Assembly (NCBI RefSeq): GCF_030315915.2
Contig: NZ_CP135990.1
Span: forward strand, 2,232,001-2,296,000
Length of the DNA stretch: 64,000 nt
Direction of reading: 5' to 3'
From: Providencia zhijiangensis
GTDB taxonomy: Bacteria > Pseudomonadota > Gammaproteobacteria > Enterobacterales > Enterobacteriaceae
A program made the position numbers and the translations under genes. The notes beneath the pieces were generated by a model. It worked only from the letters and a program-made list of their open reading frames with translations, had not been told where the DNA came from and made no database searches. This document shows, piece by piece, positions 1 through 10,632 of this stretch. Position 1 is the stretch's first letter. Each line of letters starts with the position of its first letter.

Positions 1-2
1 CG

Positions 3-1763
3 TTGATTTCCGCTGTCGCGGACATGACGCGCGGCGACGGCGAAAAAACTAACTACGGCGATGTTTACCACTATAAAGCCCGCCACCTGACCCGAGGGGA
101 TAAAATTCGCCCTGAAACCGAAACCGCTAACTTCTGGGCAAGACTCGATCACGAGCGCTTTTTAGCGCGTCAGACTTTACTACGCGGAGAAAGTAGCGCA
201 GCAGACCTGACACCATTATTAGTGCTAAGTATTCAAGATAACCCGCTCAGTTCGACGTTACCCAGCGTATTCAAATCGCCGATTTTAATTACTCGCCTAC
301 GCTTTACCGCCAGCCGAGATAAAGCGCTAACCGTCCGTTTTGACGCCGTGCCATACACGGAATCACTGTGCTGGCGTCCTGCACTAAAACCGCGCCCAGT
401 CATTGCCGGAACATTAATGGCGCGTGTCACCAGCGCAAAAGACCACGACATTTATGCTCACCAAAATGAACATGGGTTTTATTGGGTCAAATTCGACGCA
501 GATCGTGATGATAAAACCAAGGGCTATGAAAGTATGCCCGTGCGTTTGGCGAAACCTTACGCGGGTGATACTTATGGGATGCATTTCCCACTGATTCAAG
601 GGACTGAAGTCGCTATCGCCTTCCATGAGGGCGATCCAGACCGCCCTTACATCGCCCACGCACTGCATGATTCTCGCCACCCCGACCACGTTACGGATAA
701 AAATAACACCCGCAACGTGATCCGCACGCCTGCGAATAACAAATTGCGCATGGAGGATAAACGCGGGCAAGAGCATATTAAGCTCAGCACCGAGTATGGC
801 GGAAAAACCCAGTTAAACCTGGGGCATTTGGTCAACGCCGAGCGCGAACAACGCGGCGACGGTTTTGAGTTACGTACTGACAGCTGGGGCGCAATTCGCG
901 CGGGTAAAGGGTTATTCATTACCACCGATAAGCAGGATAAAGCTGGTGGTGACGTGTTGGCGATGGAAGAGGCAATACAGCAACTAGAGCAAGCATTATC
1001 GATTGCTAGAAATTTATCAAATTCAGCGGAAATCAGCGGAACGGCAGCAAGTGATCTTGATGCGCAAGAGCAACTAAAGAATAATTTATCGCAACTTACT
1101 GCGCCTGGATTATTAGTCCATGCACCTGAAGGAATTGGTGTTTTCACACCAAAACCAATTAGCATCGGTTCAGGCCAAGAAAGCATTGCTATCTCTGCAT
1201 CAAAATCTATCAACTTATCAGCAAATAAAACTCTAACTATCAACGCAGAAAATGATGCCAATATTTATGCTCAACATAATGGTATTAAAGTTTTTGCAAA
1301 ATATGGAAATATTGATGTTGAAGCTCAAAATGATGCAATGTCACTTCTATCAAAACAAGATTTAAAAGTTCAATCGATTGATGGCAAGGTTCATATCACT
1401 GCAGGACAAGAGATTATTCTGAACTGTGGTGGGGCATATATCAAGATCTCCGATGGAAATATTGAATTAGGTAGCCCAAATAATATTTTACTGAAAACAA
1501 CCAATGTTCAAAAAATGGGGGCTACTAGCTTTTCATCTACGCCACCCGAAATTCCTGTCGGATTTAGTGAACAATTCACTTTACGTGATAAAGACTCAAA
1601 CAAAATTTTACCTTATACCGATTATACCGTGACGACAGAAGATGGAGAGGTTTTCACAGGAACATCAAGTGCTGAAGGGAAAACACTCGATATTATTACA
1701 GCAATTCCTACAAAATTGTCTGCTATTACTCATAGAAATAAAGACAAAGAAAAGCCTGAATAA
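3..1763 (+). CDS. vgrG: T6SS spike protein VgrG (5' end outside window)
   Basis: This is the C-terminal part of a VgrG, the trimeric spike at the tip of the T6SS tail tube. The frame is open to the window edge, so the TTG at base 3 is not a true start. The visible order is the end of the gp27-like part, then the gp5-like OB fold (around LIQGTEVAIAFHEGDPDRPY). A helical stretch follows, then a DUF2345 beta-helix from about residue 360 with repeated short beta-strand units (ISASKSINLSANKTLTINAE). The last ~70 residues (FTLRDKDSNKILPYTDY) look like the transthyretin-like extension that docks effectors or adaptors in other VgrGs. A candidate cargo gene starts 12 bp downstream, which supports a cargo-specific tip. 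The family call is firm; the role of the extension is inferred. Confidence 0.93.
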   Translation: MISAVADMTRGDGEKTNYGDVYHYKARHLTRGDKIRPETETANFWARLDHERFLARQTLLRGESSAADLTPLLVLSIQDNPLSSTLPSVFKSPILITRLRFTASRDKALTVRFDAVPYTESLCWRPALKPRPVIAGTLMARVTSAKDHDIYAHQNEHGFYWVKFDADRDDKTKGYESMPVRLAKPYAGDTYGMHFPLIQGTEVAIAFHEGDPDRPYIAHALHDSRHPDHVTDKNNTRNVIRTPANNKLRMEDKRGQEHIKLSTEYGGKTQLNLGHLVNAEREQRGDGFELRTDSWGAIRAGKGLFITTDKQDKAGGDVLAMEEAIQQLEQALSIARNLSNSAEISGTAASDLDAQEQLKNNLSQLTAPGLLVHAPEGIGVFTPKPISIGSGQESIAISASKSINLSANKTLTINAENDANIYAQHNGIKVFAKYGNIDVEAQNDAMSLLSKQDLKVQSIDGKVHITAGQEIILNCGGAYIKISDGNIELGSPNNILLKTTNVQKMGATSFSSTPPEIPVGFSEQFTLRDKDSNKILPYTDYTVTTEDGEVFTGTSSAEGKTLDIITAIPTKLSAITHRNKDKEKPE

Positions 1764-1775
1764 CGGTGGATAATT

Positions 1776-3500
<1,725 letters not shown>

Positions 3501-3504
3501 TCAG

Positions 3505-5343
3505 GTGGCCAAATTTATTAAACCACTACAAGTACATAAATTAGAACGTAGTGATATAAGTAACGAAGAAAAGAAAAAAATAATTAACCGGGTAATAGAA
3601 ACAGATACAAATGGAAACCAAACAGAAAAACTAGCAGTTGATACTGAGCAACTAAAAGAAGCATTAAAGGAAATTGAACCTGCTTTTAAATATCAACTTT
3701 TTGAATTAGAGGGTGATAGCGGAACACTCGGTGAATGGGCTGGAAGCTTCCAAAAGTGGGCAGAAGACGTTAATAAAAGCTTGGACTCAACACCGCCAAC
3801 TAAAACAAAATATGCATCCTTTGATAAAAAAGCGCAAATCATGCGATGGAGTTACGGAGGTGATGGCAATATCGAAATTTCCAATGGCTCCCTTGGCGGA
3901 AATAAAGATAGAAAAGCACAAGCTAAAGCCAATATTTATGGCAACTTCGCATTTGCAGAAGCAAAAGCGGAAGGAAGAATTCACTTACCAAACCGCCAAG
4001 GTGTTCAATTTTTATACCCGACAAGAAATCCAAAGTCCACAACCCGGGTCATTGGTGACTTTGGCGCTTTAAGCTACAAAGAAATGATGGCGTCGATGGG
4101 AGCTTTTAGATTTGATATCGCTCTCACATTAGCTGGCATGTTAGGAGCCAGCTTTGGCTTACAAGCAAGTGTGAATCTTTCAACTGAGGGTTTAAGAGGC
4201 TCTCAATCTTCAACAACAGATAATAATCGCATTCAATTAAGCGATGTTAAAGGATCTGATATCACCAAGTCTGCAGATGCTCTTGGCTTGAATTCGGAAG
4301 CCAGTGTATTTGTTGGCGTTAAAGGTGGTGTTGAGTTGGCTGGTGAGTTTCTCTGGTTAAGTCCAGAATTAACCCCTGCCCAACGGAAAAAATATGAACA
4401 AACTGATGGCTTCTGTTCTATTGCTAAAGTAGCAACAGGAACAGATTTTATGATGGGAGCAGGTGCAACTGCACAATTTGCTATAGCTGTTCTAGATGGC
4501 AAAATATACCTTACTGCGCATGCAGAGCTATGTTGGGGAGCTGGAGCCGGAGGTCACCTCTCTTTTGAAGTAAATATGGATAAAATTATGGAAGAGTTTA
4601 TGCCATGCTTTGTTCATATGCTACGTGATATTGATTACATAAAAATGCTAAAAATCATCACTGAGAAAGATTTTTTAGCTATTTGTCAATTACCAATCCT
4701 AATTGCTATGGGTGCAGGCATAGCAATTTATCAAGGTTTATATGATGCAACTCGATATTTTGAAACTGCTTGGCAAAATAAAAAAAATCGAGAAAAATTA
4801 ATGGCTGCCATTATTAAAAATAATGGTGATGATTTTAAATTTACACCCCCAGAAACAAAAGGGGCTGTTATTGCTGCTCTTTTAGAGCACGAATTTTGGG
4901 AAAATCATTTTTATGGGCAAAGTCATAAATTAATCCCTGGTGAAATAGATGGAACTTTTAGCACCAGAAAACGCGCCATTCTGTATATCCTTCGATGGGC
5001 TCAATCACAACGCGATTTTGATAATATTATTCAACACTTAAGTACCGTACCTGATGGTTCTAAATTAAGTATCCCTATCAATACCACATATATTCTGTCG
5101 TTTTTATCTTTAGGTGAGGAGACCAAAACTCATTACACTGACCGAGGTAAAATATACTCTAGAGCAAGTCGCTATGCAGAAATTTTTGGTACGCTCAGAG
5201 ATAAATTACCTAATGAAAAATTAGCTAAACAAAATAATGGAACCCCTTTTAAAGAGTACATTACAGTTTCCGATGTGACTAGCCGCACATTATGGTCTAG
5301 AGATGGTGTCAATTGGAAAGAAAATTTATATGGTAATAGTTAA
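3505..5343 (+). pseudogene. C-terminal part of IS-interrupted T6SS effector candidate
   Basis: This is the larger part of the split gene. Native sequence resumes at 3534 (residues VHKLERSD). The GTG at 3505 and the next nine codons belong to the IS right end, so a remnant of about 612 aa could still be made if transcribed. I do not recognise the family. It has Gly/Ala-rich amphipathic or hydrophobic stretches (IALTLAGMLGASFGLQASV; CWGAGAGGHLSFEV; LPILIAMGAGIAIYQGLY), which would suit a membrane-active or pore-forming toxin. That is inference only. It is followed after 75 bp by the first of five lipoprotein genes, the usual place for immunity genes. GC is lower than in the T6SS core genes, which suggests acquired cargo. 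Confidence 0.75.
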
Positions 5344-5418
5344 TTATATTTTCCCTATAAACTAACTTTCTTTTAAATTTAATTAGAAAATTCATTACAA
5401 TTCAAAAGGCAATATTAA

Positions 5419-6300
5419 ATGAGGCACACTAAATTCCATATCACTATCCCTCTTGTTTTTTTACTTACAGCTTGTGATAACACCCCTACCGCAGAACAAC
5501 AAAAACAAGCTCAACAACTGGTCAATAACACTTTAAATAATATGGTATTTGTTGAGGGCGGAACTTTTTTAATGGGGGATTTCGGTGGTAAAGATGGTGT
5601 TTCAACCCTCTATTACAGTCCACGTAAAGATAATAAATTTACCCACAACGTAACCCTCGATAGTTTCAGTATCTCAAAAAGTAAAGTTTCCTGGGGAGAA
5701 TATCTATTATGGATAGATTTAACAAATAAGCCGTTACCTAAAAGTTATATTGCAATAAAAGAGTGGACACGGTATCCCCCCGCTAAAGAGTTTATTAAAG
5801 ATAATTATTTAGCCTCCGTTGGTTGGCAAGACGCTAAAGATTATTGCCAATGGATTGGGCAACAAAGTGGTTTACCAGTTGACTTACCTACAGAAGCGCA
5901 ATGGGAGTATGCGGCTCGTAGTCAAGGTCAATTTTTACGTTATTCAACGGATAATGGTCAATTTGGTACTTTCGTTGATCCTTCCTCCGAACCGTATATT
6001 GTACTAAATAAACGTAAACCAAACCCCCTAGGATTATATGATATGCTAGGCAATGGTTGGGATTGGACCAATGATTGGTACGATGAAAATTACTATTCGG
6101 TATCCCCCGAAAAAAATCCGCAAGGTCCCCAATCCGGTACCACTAAAGTTGCTCGGGGCTCTTCGGGTACCAGCTTTTTAAGTAACCAGAATATTGACCG
6201 TTATGCTATGGAACCAGTTTTAAACGATATCACGATTACAGGGCGAGGTTTTCGCTGTGCAATCCAATCCCCAACCCCTATCCAACCCATAACTAAATAG
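5419..6300 (+). CDS. FGE-sulfatase-fold lipoprotein 1, candidate T6SS immunity protein
   Basis: This 293-aa protein has a lipoprotein signal (lipobox LTAC at about residue 19) and Asp just after the lipidated Cys, so inner-membrane retention is expected. The rest is a formylglycine-generating-enzyme/SUMF1-like domain, with the family landmarks VFVEGGTFLMGDF, LPTEAQWEYAARS, PNPLGLYDMLGNGWDW and the terminal GRGFRCA. The paired Cys that activate sulfatases are missing: the RGSSG segment is not followed by the Cys-rich loop. It is therefore unlikely to be a sulfatase activator. It is the first of five relatives placed between a VgrG cargo gene and a PAAR gene, so I infer an immunity role. Bases 5584-6074 are identical to 9571-10061 in copy 5. 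Confidence 0.85.
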   Translation: MRHTKFHITIPLVFLLTACDNTPTAEQQKQAQQLVNNTLNNMVFVEGGTFLMGDFGGKDGVSTLYYSPRKDNKFTHNVTLDSFSISKSKVSWGEYLLWIDLTNKPLPKSYIAIKEWTRYPPAKEFIKDNYLASVGWQDAKDYCQWIGQQSGLPVDLPTEAQWEYAARSQGQFLRYSTDNGQFGTFVDPSSEPYIVLNKRKPNPLGLYDMLGNGWDWTNDWYDENYYSVSPEKNPQGPQSGTTKVARGSSGTSFLSNQNIDRYAMEPVLNDITITGRGFRCAIQSPTPIQPITK

Positions 6301-6302
6301 CC

Positions 6303-7193
6303 ATGATATTCTTTAATCAAACATACCGTACTGTTTTACTAATGAGCTTCGGGCTATTAATGGGTTGTGATCAGCAGCCTACCGCAGAACAACAAAAACA
6401 AGCTCAACAACTGGTCAATAACACTTTAAATAATATGGTATTTGTTGAGGGCGGAACTTTTTTAATGGGAGATTTTGGTGGTAAAGATGGTAAATCCAAT
6501 TTTGTTTATAGTATTAGCAAGGATAATAAATTTACCCATAATGTAACCCTCGATAGTTTCAGCATTTCAAAAAGTAAGGTTTCATGGGGCGAATACTTGC
6601 AATGGCTAGATATCATGGGAAAACCTCTGCCCGATAATTATAAAAAACTGAAAGAACAAATAGACTATATATCGATGAAAAAATTTACCAATGATAATTA
6701 TCTCGCCTCTGTTAACTGGCAAGATGCTAAAGATTATTGCCAGTGGATTGGGCTACAAAGTGGATTACCGGTTGACTTACCTACCGAAGCGCAATGGGAG
6801 TATGCGGCTCGTAGTCGAGGTCAATTTTTGAATTACTCAAGTGACAATGGTAAATTTGGCGACTTTATTGATCCATCCTCAGAGCAGTATGTTCCACTAA
6901 ATAAACGTAAACCCAATCCCCTAGGGTTATATGATATGATCGGCAATGGCTGGGATTGGACCAATGACTGGTACGATGAAAACTACTATTCAGTTTCTCC
7001 CGAAAAAAATCCACAAGGCCCTCAATCGGGTACGACCAAAGTAACTCGAGGCTCTGCGGGTACTAATTTTATGGATAACCAGAATATTGAACGCTATGCT
7101 ATGCCTCCTGTATTAACAGAGATAATGAGCACAGGGCGAGGTTTTCGCTGCGCAATCCAATCTCCAACCCCTATCCAACCCGTAACTAAATAG
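6303..7193 (+). CDS. FGE-sulfatase-fold lipoprotein 2, candidate T6SS immunity protein
   Basis: This is the second member, 296 aa, starting 2 bp after the previous stop. Its signal peptide differs from copy 1 (MIFFNQTYRTVLL, lipobox LMGC) and again has Asp at +2. The mature start PTAEQQKQAQQLVNNTLNNM and most of the FGE-like domain closely match copy 1. The central part around YSISKDNK to KKFTNDNYL is more diverged. The C-terminal third (TRGSAGTNFMDNQNIERYA) recurs almost base for base in copy 5. The catalytic Cys pair of true FGE is absent. Tight spacing suggests a single transcript with its neighbours. Confidence 0.85.
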   Translation: MIFFNQTYRTVLLMSFGLLMGCDQQPTAEQQKQAQQLVNNTLNNMVFVEGGTFLMGDFGGKDGKSNFVYSISKDNKFTHNVTLDSFSISKSKVSWGEYLQWLDIMGKPLPDNYKKLKEQIDYISMKKFTNDNYLASVNWQDAKDYCQWIGLQSGLPVDLPTEAQWEYAARSRGQFLNYSSDNGKFGDFIDPSSEQYVPLNKRKPNPLGLYDMIGNGWDWTNDWYDENYYSVSPEKNPQGPQSGTTKVTRGSAGTNFMDNQNIERYAMPPVLTEIMSTGRGFRCAIQSPTPIQPVTK

Positions 7194-7195
7194 CC

Positions 7196-8035
7196 ATGAT
7201 ATTCTTTAATCAAACATACCGTACTGTTTTACTGATTAGTTTTGGGGGATTAATTGGCTGTGATGACGGGCAAAAAGCGCAGAATGCCGCGCAGTTACGC
7301 GAAATTTCGATGGAGAATATGGTGCCTATTCCCGGCGGACGTTTTCAGATGGGGGATTTTGGACCACTTTTTGATGAAAAATTGCCGTACAGCAGTGATC
7401 CTTCAACCCGACCGTTGCACTGGGTTTCATTGCACGATTTTAAGATGGGAAAATACCGGGTGACGTGGGGGGAATTTAATCGTTGGCTCGATTTGCAAGG
7501 ACGCAATAAAACTGATTATTACGTCGATGTATTGAATAACCCCTACGCCCAAAAAGATAAACTTGGGGATGATTATCCGGCGCAAGTCTCATGGCAGGAT
7601 GCAAAGGCTTATTGTCAATGGCTAGGGAAGGTGAGCGGTAGAAAAACGGATTTGCCCACCGAAGCCCAGTGGGAATACGCAGCTCGCAGTGGGGGGCAAT
7701 TTTTAATTTTCGGTAACAGTGATAATCAGATGCACTATGAGCAAGATCCTGAGCGAAACTTTGTATCATGGGGAAAACCTGTCGGCAGTTTTGCACCGAA
7801 CCCTATCGGACTATACGACATGATGGGCAATGGGCTTGATTGGGTGAATGATTGGTACAGTGAAGATTATTATCAACACTCACCCGAAGATAATCCTCAA
7901 GGCCCTGAGAGTGGCGAGAAAAAAGTGACTCGTGGCTACCATGACAGTATGGATGGATCATCTACGATCTCTCGAGGAGGTGAAATCCCTGACCATGAAT
8001 TTGGTGAAGGGTTTCGGTGTGTGGAAAACCTGTAA
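7196..8035 (+). CDS. FGE-sulfatase-fold lipoprotein 3, candidate T6SS immunity protein
   Basis: This third member, 279 aa, starts 2 bp after copy 2. The junction and signal peptide are nearly identical to those of copy 2 (MIFFNQTYRTVLL), but the mature part belongs to another subgroup, closest to copy 4 (DDGQKAQNAAQLRE, MVPIPGGRFQMGDFGP). The lipobox is LIGC with Asp at +2. FGE landmarks are present (LPTEAQWEYAARSGGQF, PNPIGLYDMMGNGLDWVNDW, GEGFRCVE). The Cys pair of active FGE is absent. Codon use looks more GC-rich than in copies 1, 2 and 5, which suggests a separate history before it was joined to the copy 2 leader. Confidence 0.85.
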   Translation: MIFFNQTYRTVLLISFGGLIGCDDGQKAQNAAQLREISMENMVPIPGGRFQMGDFGPLFDEKLPYSSDPSTRPLHWVSLHDFKMGKYRVTWGEFNRWLDLQGRNKTDYYVDVLNNPYAQKDKLGDDYPAQVSWQDAKAYCQWLGKVSGRKTDLPTEAQWEYAARSGGQFLIFGNSDNQMHYEQDPERNFVSWGKPVGSFAPNPIGLYDMMGNGLDWVNDWYSEDYYQHSPEDNPQGPESGEKKVTRGYHDSMDGSSTISRGGEIPDHEFGEGFRCVENL

Positions 8036-8102
8036 AAGGTTAAGTACCCTACCCTGTGAAGTCGAGTCAACAGTTTTCGTCGCACAATTGAAAATGTTGT
8101 GA

Positions 8103-8315
8103 TCGGTCCCGCTCATCACGATACCCACGCCCGAGATCCGGATTGAACCAAGCCATTACCGACAAAATCTGGCGGCACTGTATCAACATCTCCCGGATAG
8201 CCTTGAGGTTCAACGAAATTCGGATGTGAATCAACAGATCCCGTTAAAGCAAATCGATTTTGTGTATGTGGACAGTTGTACGCGCGTGTTTGTGAACGAT
8301 AAGGAGTTAGGGTAA
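8103..8315 (+). pseudogene. Degenerate 3' tail of a lost gene, copy A
   Basis: An open stretch of 70 codons with no usable start ends in TAA, overlapping the ATG of the next lipoprotein gene. It encodes ITIPTPEIRIEPSHYRQNL and ends CTRVFVNDKELG. It is clearly homologous to 9185-9406. A TGA interrupts the frame at 8100-8102, where the other copy reads on. The most likely explanation is the C-terminal end of an effector gene left behind when an effector-immunity unit was duplicated or trimmed. It does not match the tail of the effector at 3505-5343. Confidence 0.6.
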
Positions 8316-9145
8316 TGAAAATGTTGTGGAGGATGAGTGTTCCCTTACTAATAGGGTCAGTGACGGGGTGTGATGACGGACAAAAAGCGCAGGATGCTGC
8401 GCAGTTACGCGAAACTTCAATGGCGAATATGGTGTCAATTCCCGGCGGGCGTTTTCAGATGGGGGATTTTGGACCGTTAGTGGAAGATAAACTGCCGTAT
8501 AGTCTTGACCCGTCGACCCGACCGTTACACTGGGTTTCATTGCACGATTTTAAGATGGGCAAATACCGGGTCACTTGGGGGGAGTTTAATCGTTGGCTCG
8601 ATTTGCAAGGGCGTGATAAAACAGATTACTACTTAGATGTATTGAATAACCCATATATCAAAAAGGATGAATTAGGTGATAATTATCCTGCGTTAGTATC
8701 GTGGCAAGAGGCGAAAGACTATTGTCAATGGATCGGAGAATTAAGTGGCAAAAAAACCGACTTACCGACCGAAGCGCAGTGGGAGTATGCCGCCCGCAGT
8801 GGCGGGCAATTTTTGATTTTCGGTAACAGCGATAATAAGTTGTATCATGATGGAGACTCCAAACAAAACTTTACTATTTGGCCTGCTCCTGTAGGGAGTT
8901 TTGCCCCCAACCCTATCGGGCTGTATGACATGATGGGCAATGGAACGGATTGGGTCAACGATTGGTATAGTGACGATTATTATCAACATTCCCCTGAAGA
9001 AAATCCGCAAGGACCGGAAACCGAAACGAAGAAAGCCTTCCGCGGTTATCGTGGCAGTGTTGACGGCACATTGACGATAACTCGAGGAGGTAGGCTCCCT
9101 GATCATGAATTTGGTGAAGGGTTTCGGTGTGTTGAAAACCCTTAA
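8315..9145 (+). CDS. FGE-sulfatase-fold lipoprotein 4, candidate T6SS immunity protein
   Basis: This fourth member, 276 aa, has its ATG overlapping the stop of the upstream gene remnant (TAATG), so it was once translationally coupled to that gene. The signal peptide is MKMLWRMSVPLLIG with lipobox VTGC and Asp at +2. The body is closest to copy 3 (GRFQMGDFGPL, MGKYRVTWGEFNRWLDLQGR) but differs along its length, mostly at DGDSKQNFTIWPAP and in the last 40 residues. The FGE catalytic Cys pair is absent. As with the other copies, an immunity role comes from context and is not shown by the sequence. Confidence 0.85.
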   Translation: MKMLWRMSVPLLIGSVTGCDDGQKAQDAAQLRETSMANMVSIPGGRFQMGDFGPLVEDKLPYSLDPSTRPLHWVSLHDFKMGKYRVTWGEFNRWLDLQGRDKTDYYLDVLNNPYIKKDELGDNYPALVSWQEAKDYCQWIGELSGKKTDLPTEAQWEYAARSGGQFLIFGNSDNKLYHDGDSKQNFTIWPAPVGSFAPNPIGLYDMMGNGTDWVNDWYSDDYYQHSPEENPQGPETETKKAFRGYRGSVDGTLTITRGGRLPDHEFGEGFRCVENP

Positions 9146-9184
9146 ATAGGTTAAGTACCCGGCTCTGTAGTCGCATAATTATAA

Positions 9185-9406
9185 ATGTTGGGACCCGCCC
9201 CGTTTATCACGATACCCACGCCCGAGATCCGGATTGAACCAAGCCATTACCGACAAAACTTAACGGCGTTGTATCAGCAACTACCCAACAGTCTTGAGGT
9301 ACAGCAAAATGTGGATGTGAATCAGCAGACACCGCTAAAACAAGTCGATTTTATCTATGTGGACAGTTGTACCCGCGTGTTTGTGAACGATAAGGAGTTA
9401 GGATAA
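9185..9406 (+). pseudogene. Degenerate 3' tail of a lost gene, copy B
   Basis: This 73-codon frame has an ATG but no ribosome site before it. It is homologous to copy A at 8103-8315 (PTPEIRIEPSHYRQN, VDSCTRVFVNDKELG). Its TAA overlaps the next ATG by one base (TAATG). The flanking bases upstream are also similar in both copies (GGTTAAGTACCC). I read it as the end of a former effector gene in front of its immunity gene. It could instead be a small coupled protein. Confidence 0.55.
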
Positions 9407-10296
9407 TGAAGATGTTGTGGTGTTTAAGTGTGCCCTTGCTGATAGGGTCACTGGTGGGGTGTGATAACACCCCTACCGCAGAACAACAAAAACAAGCTCA
9501 ACAACTGGTCAATGATACTTTAAATAATATGGTGTTTGTTGAGGGCGGAACTTTTTTAATGGGAGATTTTGGTGGTAAAGATGGTGTTTCAACCCTCTAT
9601 TACAGTCCACGTAAAGATAATAAATTTACCCACAACGTAACCCTCGATAGTTTCAGTATCTCAAAAAGTAAAGTTTCCTGGGGAGAATATCTATTATGGA
9701 TAGATTTAACAAATAAGCCGTTACCTAAAAGTTATATTGCAATAAAAGAGTGGACACGGTATCCCCCCGCTAAAGAGTTTATTAAAGATAATTATTTAGC
9801 CTCCGTTGGTTGGCAAGACGCTAAAGATTATTGCCAATGGATTGGGCAACAAAGTGGTTTACCAGTTGACTTACCTACAGAAGCGCAATGGGAGTATGCG
9901 GCTCGTAGTCAAGGTCAATTTTTACGTTATTCAACGGATAATGGTCAATTTGGTACTTTCGTTGATCCTTCCTCCGAACCGTATATTGTACTAAATAAAC
10001 GTAAACCAAACCCCCTAGGATTATATGATATGCTAGGCAATGGTTGGGATTGGACCAATGACTGGTACGATGAAAACTACTATTCAGTATCTCCCGAAAA
10101 AAATCCGCAAGGCCCTCAATCGGGTACGACCAAAGTAACTCGAGGCTCTGCGGGTACCAATTTTATGGATAACCAGAATATTGAACGCTATGCTATGCCT
10201 CCTGTATTAACAGAGATAATGAGCACAGGGCGAGGTTTTCGCTGTGCAATCCAATCCCCAACACCTATTTCAATCACTGAAAATTATAACCAATAA
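9406..10296 (+). CDS. FGE-sulfatase-fold lipoprotein 5 (mosaic), candidate T6SS immunity protein
   Basis: This 296-aa member is a visible mosaic. The signal peptide (MKMLWCLSVPLLIG, lipobox LVGC) matches copy 4. The middle (9571-10061) is base-for-base identical to copy 1. The last third (TRGSAGTNFMDNQNIERYA) matches copy 2. It ends with its own tail ISITENYNQ. Asp follows the lipid-attachment Cys. All FGE-fold landmarks are kept, and the catalytic Cys pair is absent as in the others. Recombination between copies is the simplest explanation. It is the last of the array, 67 bp before the PAAR gene. Confidence 0.87.
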   Translation: MKMLWCLSVPLLIGSLVGCDNTPTAEQQKQAQQLVNDTLNNMVFVEGGTFLMGDFGGKDGVSTLYYSPRKDNKFTHNVTLDSFSISKSKVSWGEYLLWIDLTNKPLPKSYIAIKEWTRYPPAKEFIKDNYLASVGWQDAKDYCQWIGQQSGLPVDLPTEAQWEYAARSQGQFLRYSTDNGQFGTFVDPSSEPYIVLNKRKPNPLGLYDMLGNGWDWTNDWYDENYYSVSPEKNPQGPQSGTTKVTRGSAGTNFMDNQNIERYAMPPVLTEIMSTGRGFRCAIQSPTPISITENYNQ

Positions 10297-10363
10297 TTAA
10301 TATTAGAATACTAAGTTAATATATTTTTAATATCACAACCTACCTATTACTATTTAAAATCTT

Positions 10364-10630
10364 ATGACTAAAAATATTATTTTACTAGGTGATAAAACCA
10401 GTCATGGTGGCACCGTTATTACCGCAACTTCCGATATTGTTATTAATGGAAAAAGAGCAGCTAAAGTAGGTGACTTAGTTAGTTGCCCCAAAAAAGGTCA
10501 TGGCACTAATGCCATTATTGAAGGCGCTACAGAATTTACATGTAAAGGTATTCCTGTTGCCGTGGATGGAAGCAAAACTGAGTGCGGTTGTTATCTCATT
10601 ACCAGTATTACTGACTTTAATTTAGGATAA
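10364..10630 (+). CDS. PAAR-domain spike-tip protein
   Basis: This 88-aa single-domain PAAR protein caps the VgrG spike and sharpens the T6SS tip. Visible PAAR features are GDKTSHGGTVITA at the start, the repeated beta-hairpin units (VINGKRAAKVGDLVSCPKKG) and the closing ECGCYLIT. Cys and His residues suitable for the tip metal site are present (C46, H50, C67, C83 or C85 by position). There is no C-terminal toxin extension, so it is a structural tip and not an evolved effector. The next gene starts 2 bp later. Confidence 0.93.
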   Translation: MTKNIILLGDKTSHGGTVITATSDIVINGKRAAKVGDLVSCPKKGHGTNAIIEGATEFTCKGIPVAVDGSKTECGCYLITSITDFNLG

Positions 10631-10632
10631 TT

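Noticed and set aside
5419..10296. Five FGE-fold proteins as true sulfatase activators or ergothioneine-type enzymes
   Set aside because: The Cys pair required for formylglycine formation is absent in all copies, no sulfatase or EgtB partner is nearby, and all are lipoproteins in a T6SS cargo module.
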